A stretch of 64,000 nucleotides of DNA from Maylandia zebra (Eukaryota > Chordata > Actinopteri > Cichliformes > Cichlidae): NCBI RefSeq assembly GCF_041146795.1, contig NC_135175.1, positions 34,372,669 to 34,436,668 on the forward strand, in the 5' to 3' direction. This document shows positions 58,932 to 64,000 of this stretch, in pieces. The translations under genes and the position numbers were made by a program. How positions within the stretch are numbered: the first letter of the stretch is position 1; the number at the start of each line of letters is the position of its first letter. The notes below the pieces were generated by a model. It was given only the letters and a program-made list of their open reading frames with translations. It was not told the origin of the DNA and did not search any database.

Positions 58932-59150
58932 CATTTTAAGGCAGTCCCAGTCACTTTGTAATCGCCGGATGAGTTATTTTTCAGTCCCAAAATCGGTGTC
59001 CCGCCGCCGTCTCCGAGTGTGTTTGCTGTCGGTTGCTAACTACGACTGCTGCGCTGCTTCGTTCGCACAAAGATCAGCTCACAGCGCCGCGGCCACTGAC
59101 TGCAGTTGCTTTCAGGCTCCCTCGGAAATACGCAAGGCACCGCCGAAACA
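58932..59150 (-). other. cul1: Probable non-coding first exon and promoter of cul1
   Basis: On the - strand a CpG-rich stretch leads into CTTAAAATG|GTAAGG, a strong donor at 58,931-58,926. The upstream sequence includes GAGACGGCGGCGGGACACCG. The next acceptor in the gene is TTTGCAG at 47,560-47,555. The transcription start is not defined; 59,150 is only an approximate limit. A TATA box is not obvious. Confidence 0.55.
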
Positions 59151-59576
59151 CGCATACACTCTTTATCATAAAAGAATACGAGGGCTATGAAATACGTTTG
59201 TTTCTGCCACTGAAAAAAAACATGCCAGGCAGAGGTTCGTCAAAATTTCAACTAACTGACTCAAAGTTGAACTTTTAAAATAATAACTTACATTTTTAAC
59301 TTAACTCTGCCTGGCATTTTTTTCTGTAACTGAAAAAATACTTCATAAATAACACTGTGAAAATAATATTGGAAGGTTTTTTTTTCCCAGAATATTCCAA
59401 AATGAAGTGAAAATACTATTCCAGATGAAATACTAATAATACAGTCTAAATAAAATCCAAATACTGACAGTAAAGTTGAAGTGCTTATGACTTACCCCCT
59501 GATTATTTGGATAGATGTGTATCAGTGGTTTGGTATGCAATACTAGTTAAATTGTGAAATACTTCTCTGTATCTGC

Positions 59577-59622
59577 AGTTATAACATCTGGAGTTCCACA
59601 AGGATCTATGTTGGGGGACTGT
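59577..59622 (+). pseudogene. LINE reverse-transcriptase motif remnant
   Basis: The + strand reads VITSGVPQGSMLGD, matching the conserved SGVPQGSVLGP motif of non-LTR reverse transcriptases. Flanking sequence has lost the frame, so only a tiny relic remains. Confidence 0.5.
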
Positions 59623-59869
59623 TGTTGTTGTTGTTTTTCTTCCAGTCAGTTAGCCTGGTGAACTCAAACCCAGGACCCTCTTGCTGCAAGGCAATGCTGC
59701 TAACTACTTTTAACCAATTTTAAATTTGACAAACAAATAGTTGCACACTTTGTTCTAACTCTAACATTCCCCAGATGTTACAGGCTGAACATCTGTTTTG
59801 TCAAACATTTACCACCTGCTGATCTCTGAAACTGTGGCTCATGGACAGTTTGCTGTTGTGTGTTTTTTA

Positions 59870-60054
59870 ATGCAAGTATCAAAACCATGCTGGTACTGGT
59901 ATTGGATCCATACTTTCTGTCCTTTAAGTGCAACATTCATGCACTGAATTGTGTTCATTTGTGTTAAATAAATCAGTACTGGTATCAGCAATACTGGCCC
60001 TGTATTTATTTGGTATCATATCAATACCAAAATTTGCAGCATAGCCCAGCACTA
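59870..60054 (-). mobile_element. hAT terminus related to the element at 729-2092
   Basis: The reverse complement starts TAGTGCTGGGCTATGCTGCA and continues ATTTTGGTAT, ATACCAAATA and GGGCCAGTATTGCTGATACC. These are the same blocks, in the same order, as the left end of the hAT at 729. The other end was not found. Confidence 0.6.
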
Positions 60055-60659
60055 CGGTGTGTGTAGACGGAGCCTGAGAAACATTCTGTTTTTCTCTCTC
60101 TATTTAATATAAAGTACATTAATTTAAATGTATTATGTAAATAACATTTACTTACTTACTAAGAATAAAGTCAAGACATAATTATGAGATTCAGATTTGA
60201 AGAACAAACAAAGAATAAAACCTAAACTATTCACCAGGTCGGTGTCTTTCAGGTGCTAATGGAGAAATCTTCAGCTTACTTTATAAAACCCAGAACAATA
60301 CAAACACAGAACAGAGGTCAATCGCAGGTCAGGTCTTTTTCAACAATATCAAAGATTACAAATCGCTTGTGAAAGACCCTTCATTGATTTTATGTAATAC
60401 TCTTGTTAATGTATTACTTAAATTCATTCATTAAACAGCCAGAACAAATGACACAAAATGACATAACTGAATATGCATTGTTTAAATTGAATGAAATACT
60501 CAATAAGCCTGTTTTAAGAACCAAACCTTCTGCTCAGACTTTGTGTTTACAGTCTATTAACGGTACTTATTGTAAATAACTGTGTTTAATGTAAAGAGAC
60601 GACTGATTTTAGTTTGTGCTGAACTTCAGTAGAACTAAGCCTTATGTTCATTATCAGTT

Positions 60660-61255
60660 AGAGCCCCTCCTCAGCCTTTTCTTCTTCTTCTTTGGTGCAA
60701 CCCTATAAATACAGTGTACCCCTTTGGCCTCTCCCCTTTCCTACAATTCCCCTGTGGGAGGGGTTTGTGTCCTTTCTTTGTACAACACACATATACAGTA
60801 TATTTAGCCACCCTGATGTTTCTGATTGTGTTTTTAGTTCTATTATTGTCATCACTGTGTCTGTCTTTGCTAGATGCTGTAAATGTGTAGTACGTGTGTG
60901 TCGCATATGTGTTATAGGCACAGTCAGTGCTAGCATGAATAGATAATTCTTGCTAGCTTGGGAGTTGTGGTGGGTGGAGCCAACCCTCTTCCCTGCTGTT
61001 TGTAGTTGGTTGTAGGAGCTGGAGCGAGCAGGTTAATGACTTGGAGGTCTTTGTTTCTTTTTACCTTTCATTGTCAGACACAACATAACATACCTTCATA
61101 CCGTGTACATTGTAACATACCTATAATAGATCCATATTTTGTAATATATCTATATTACTGCCAAAGCACTTTCTGGATGGATGCAAACTGCATTTCGTTG
61201 CCTTGTACTTGTAACATGTGCAATGACAATAAAGTTGAATTCTAATTCTAGCAAC
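60660..61255 (+). mobile_element. LINE 3' UTR tail (L2/Rex1-like)
   Basis: The stretch ends with CTGCATTTCGTTGCCTTGTA, then ATGTGCAATGACAATAAAGT and a short TTCTAATTCTA repeat. This is the usual 3' end of fish L2/Rex1-like LINEs. No RT sequence is retained. The left limit is uncertain. Confidence 0.6.
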
Positions 61256-63490
61256 GCAGGAACACACCGGTCACATATACATATGATTTTACAATATATT
61301 TTGGGTTTTTAAAACCTTTTTTGCATGCATGTTTGATTTATATTACTGTTCCCACAGCTTGTATCTTGGCTGTGTTTTTGTATTTTATAGCTTAGTCAAT
61401 ATGGTGCATACCTGCCAAAGAGCTTACAGATGGAGATTAGCTAGGAGCTAAATCTGGTACAAGGCATTTCCCTGTTGTGTGATCAGTGATTTTGTGCAGG
61501 CTCTGTAACATGCAAACGAACAAACAAAGAATGAAGTTATCCACCAGGCTGCTGTCAGCCTGGTTAAGCTTAACATTGAGTCTTTTTTCAAATGAAACAT
61601 TAATCTGTGCTCTACAGCAGAAAACACAGAAAAGACAGGAGAGCTGCGAGTGCTACATGTACGATACTTTATTTGCAGTTTTTAGAAATGCGCTTGTTCA
61701 GCATGTGGCTCAAATATAACAAAGATCCGAACCCTAAATGACTTTAATTTAAATGACTTCAAACATGCATGTGTAGGCTTATCATTCAAATCTGATAAAA
61801 ACCCGTTTGAAACGCTGGTGTTTTTATCCAAAAATCAAGTTTACAAAGATTTTATTGGTTTAAAGTTAATATTGTTTGTCTTGTCTTTATATAATAGTTT
61901 TTACTTTAATTACATTTCTTATATTTTCTTATTAAATGACCAGAAATTTGAATTTTTTAACACTGGAAAAACAAACACAAACATTCTAACGCTGAAATGT
62001 CTGAGCTTCCCCGGATCCCCTGAATGCTGCACCTGCTCCACAAAGTCGCCTCCCTATAAGGACTACAATCATGGCCTCACAAAACAATTACAGCTGCTTC
62101 CCTACAGCTGTCACGCATGCGCAAAGGTGGGTTTTAGTTGCCATATGACACATTTTAATTATGCGTTCGTGATACAGAAGAATAATGCTGACATTTAGCT
62201 TCCTGCTCTTTAATGTGTGTATGTGAAGGTTATGCAAAGAATTCAAAGAGCTCCTCTGACTTGCATTTGACTCATACTAATGAAACATTATAAAAATAAC
62301 CACAGTCCTCCGGTTCACTGTGTCTGTGCTTCTCGCTGTGCTGTGATCGTTCTTCATGATGGTGTTTTCCTACTGGAAGCTGAATGCTCTCCAGTCACCT
62401 TTCCTCTGTGTGCAGTGTGGTGGTCAGTCACCGTTTACCCACCCTGAGCTCCGCCACAGCCTCTGAAACAGCCAGAACACGACCTCTGCTGGCATGGGAG
62501 GAAACACAAGCTTGGATTCTAGCAAGGAAGCAGCCTCATCAGAGTCAAAGGGAAGGTGAATCCTCCCCGACCATGTCCGCTGATGCTCCTGCTTCACGTT
62601 TATCAGTAAATCCTGAGACGCGGGAGGTAAATTAAAGCTTCAGGTGGCACTGATTCTTCACATGTGCGCATACACAGATATATAAAGTTTTACAAAATCT
62701 AAAGAAACAATCTCCCTCTCACCTCCAGGTGGTGTTGTGTGTGTCTTCTAAAAGCTTGCATCATCTACCACCTGACAATTTGAGTTTTTATGTTTCTATA
62801 GCAGCCAGATGTTGGAGGTTTCTACTGCAGCTGGGCTGCAGGTAACTGAAACTGTTTGTTTATAAAAGAGTTAAAAAATTCTAAATAGAAATCAACACTG
62901 GCCAGATTCAGCAACCAGCGGCTCCACCCCAGACCGCTGCCTGAGCCACCAAGCACCAAACCCCTACGACCTCTCCTGTGGGTAGAAATCAGAACTCCGG
63001 ACATGTCATTGGAGGCAGTTTCAGAGTCGTGGAATAACACCGGGAAAACTTTACGATCTTCATCTTGAAGAGGAGTTTTTCTAAATGTCAAAGAGCACGA
63101 GCGCTGCTTTGCACACTGAGCTGTGACGCAGAGAGAGAAGCTGCTTGAACATTTATTGTAAATATTAAGTGAACATATTGTTATTGCGTCACCTGTCCTC
63201 TGTGCTGTCCACAGCCTGTTTATGTCAGTTCTGCTCTGTTGTGTTTGAATTACGTAAGAGTGAAGAGTGGCGTGATGCGTTCACAGGCCACACCTCAGTC
63301 GGTCAGAGGTGTTACCTGAGTCTGCTTGTTGCAGCAAACCTTTTATTTCCGGTGTTTGCAGTTTGAACACGTGGCTGCAGATTTAATGAAAACTTCAAAT
63401 AAAATAAAAACAAAGGTAAAGAAAATGCATCAAAATCCTACAAAGAAAAATGAATCTAACCAAACACATCCAACAGGTGAAAGCCTGGAG
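61256..63490. other. Intergenic region
   Basis: No recognised gene. A weak - strand candidate exon at about 63,076-62,975 (TTTAG acceptor, HRR|GTCG-type donor) reads LQDEDRKVFPVLFHDSE but is not convincing. 61,800-61,960 is AT-rich. Confidence 0.4.
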
Positions 63491-63493
63491 TAC

Positions 63494-63662
63494 CTGTGAG
63501 CAGTGAGCCAGCTTCTGTCTGTGTGTTAGCACACAACTCTTTATATTTATCACATTCGGGCCCGCGGTGGTTGCAGTTTGAGCTGCACATATAAGATTCC
63601 CTGAGCTCCATGTTACTGACGTGATGGCTGAAAGCTCGGAGGAAGATGTTTGAATCATCGAC
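63494..63662 (-). CDS. Candidate internal exon of an unrecognised gene
   Basis: On the - strand an acceptor (TTAACAG) precedes 63,662 and a donor (CACAG|GTACTC) follows 63,494. The 169-nt interval is open in one frame for 56 codons: it starts VDDSNIFLRAFSHHVSNMEL, has a cysteine-containing centre (MCSSNCNHRGPECDKY) and ends AGSLLT. Four cysteines within about 21 residues could form a small disulphide or metal site. I recognise no family. Neighbouring - strand sequence at about 63,968-63,900 also has an acceptor (GTTTCAG) and open sequence. It may belong to the next gene, which continues beyond the window. Chance cannot be excluded. Confidence 0.3.
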
Positions 63663-64000
63663 CTGTTAATAAAGTTATTTCCTATTTCAACTTGGATAAA
63701 AAATACATTTTCATTTGACCACAAAGCTACTCACAGAACTTTGAAACAACCATAATCGAACCACTATATGACAACAACGGTGACATACGTGAGCTCTGAC
63801 ACCTGTTTGTTCATCTGTAAATATTTCACTAAAAAGACTTATTTAAAGTTTGCTCCTTAAATATGTGATTTATATGTTTGAGCTGCAGCGAGGAGTCGAG
63901 GCAGGAGGAGACGCTCAGCTCGTCAGGACGGACGTTTCCTCCAACACCGGCTTCTTCATCTGAAACGACATCGAGAGAAAAGTAACAGAGAAAAGTATTT

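Larger units (their letters stand above)
59200..60650. other. Intergenic region with decayed repeats
   Basis: This region contains a short LINE RT remnant (59,577-59,622) and a hAT terminus related to the 729-2092 element (59,870-60,054). No host exon is visible. Confidence 0.5.

Overview
This is animal nuclear DNA, almost certainly from a spiny-rayed (percomorph) teleost, possibly a cichlid. It has two multi-exon protein genes with canonical GT-AG introns, long non-coding stretches, many (GT)n tracts, and fish-type transposons (hAT, Tc1/mariner, piggyBac-like, BEL/Pao, Penelope-like, L2/Rex1-like and RTE-like LINEs). The species call is an inference from repeat style and is not certain.

Two host genes face each other tail to tail. 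ezh2 (+ strand) has a probable non-coding first exon near 12,400-12,546 and coding exons from 16,676 to 31,294. I could define all 18 coding exons with consistent splice phases, giving 763 residues. It encodes the catalytic histone H3K27 methyltransferase of PRC2. cul1 (- strand) has a probable first exon near 58,932-59,150 and coding exons from 47,272 down to 37,726. All 21 coding exons resolve, giving 776 residues. It encodes the cullin scaffold of SCF ubiquitin ligases. Human EZH2 and CUL1 are also convergent neighbours, so this is conserved vertebrate microsynteny and confirms ezh2 rather than ezh1. About 5 kb separates the two 3' ends.

Positions 1-12,300, upstream of ezh2, form a transposon graveyard with nested insertions. 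A BEL/Pao integrase tail and its probable 3' LTR are split by a hAT element. A GIMAP-like GTPase pseudogene is split by an L2-type LINE. Then come a Penelope-like endonuclease fragment, an RTE-like fragment inside a 73-bp direct repeat, a solo LTR split by another hAT, a Penelope-derived inverted repeat carrying a hammerhead-ribozyme-like motif, a mariner-like element inserted at TA, and an RTE-like RT fragment.

ezh2 introns hold a hAT with a BED-finger remnant (intron 1), a 56-bp palindrome with TTAA ends (intron 5), an intact-ended hAT beside a long (GT)n(GC)n tract (intron 7), and an antisense L2/Rex1-like LINE with a 606-codon open frame (intron 10). Intron 9 appears to use a GC donor.

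Positions 31,900-37,000 are intergenic, with one hAT-type MITE. cul1 introns hold dinucleotide tracts very close to several splice sites. The 11.4-kb first intron holds a hAT, a long-TIR element, a 28-base G run, and RTE-like and Tc1/mariner remnants.

Positions 59,200-64,000 are mostly intergenic, with decayed LINE and hAT pieces and one unrecognised, cysteine-containing candidate exon on the - strand at 63,494-63,662. I saw no CRISPR array, tRNA, rRNA or operon-like structure. I did not find one coherent new system. The most unusual items are the hammerhead-like inverted repeat and the splice-site-adjacent UG repeats in cul1.
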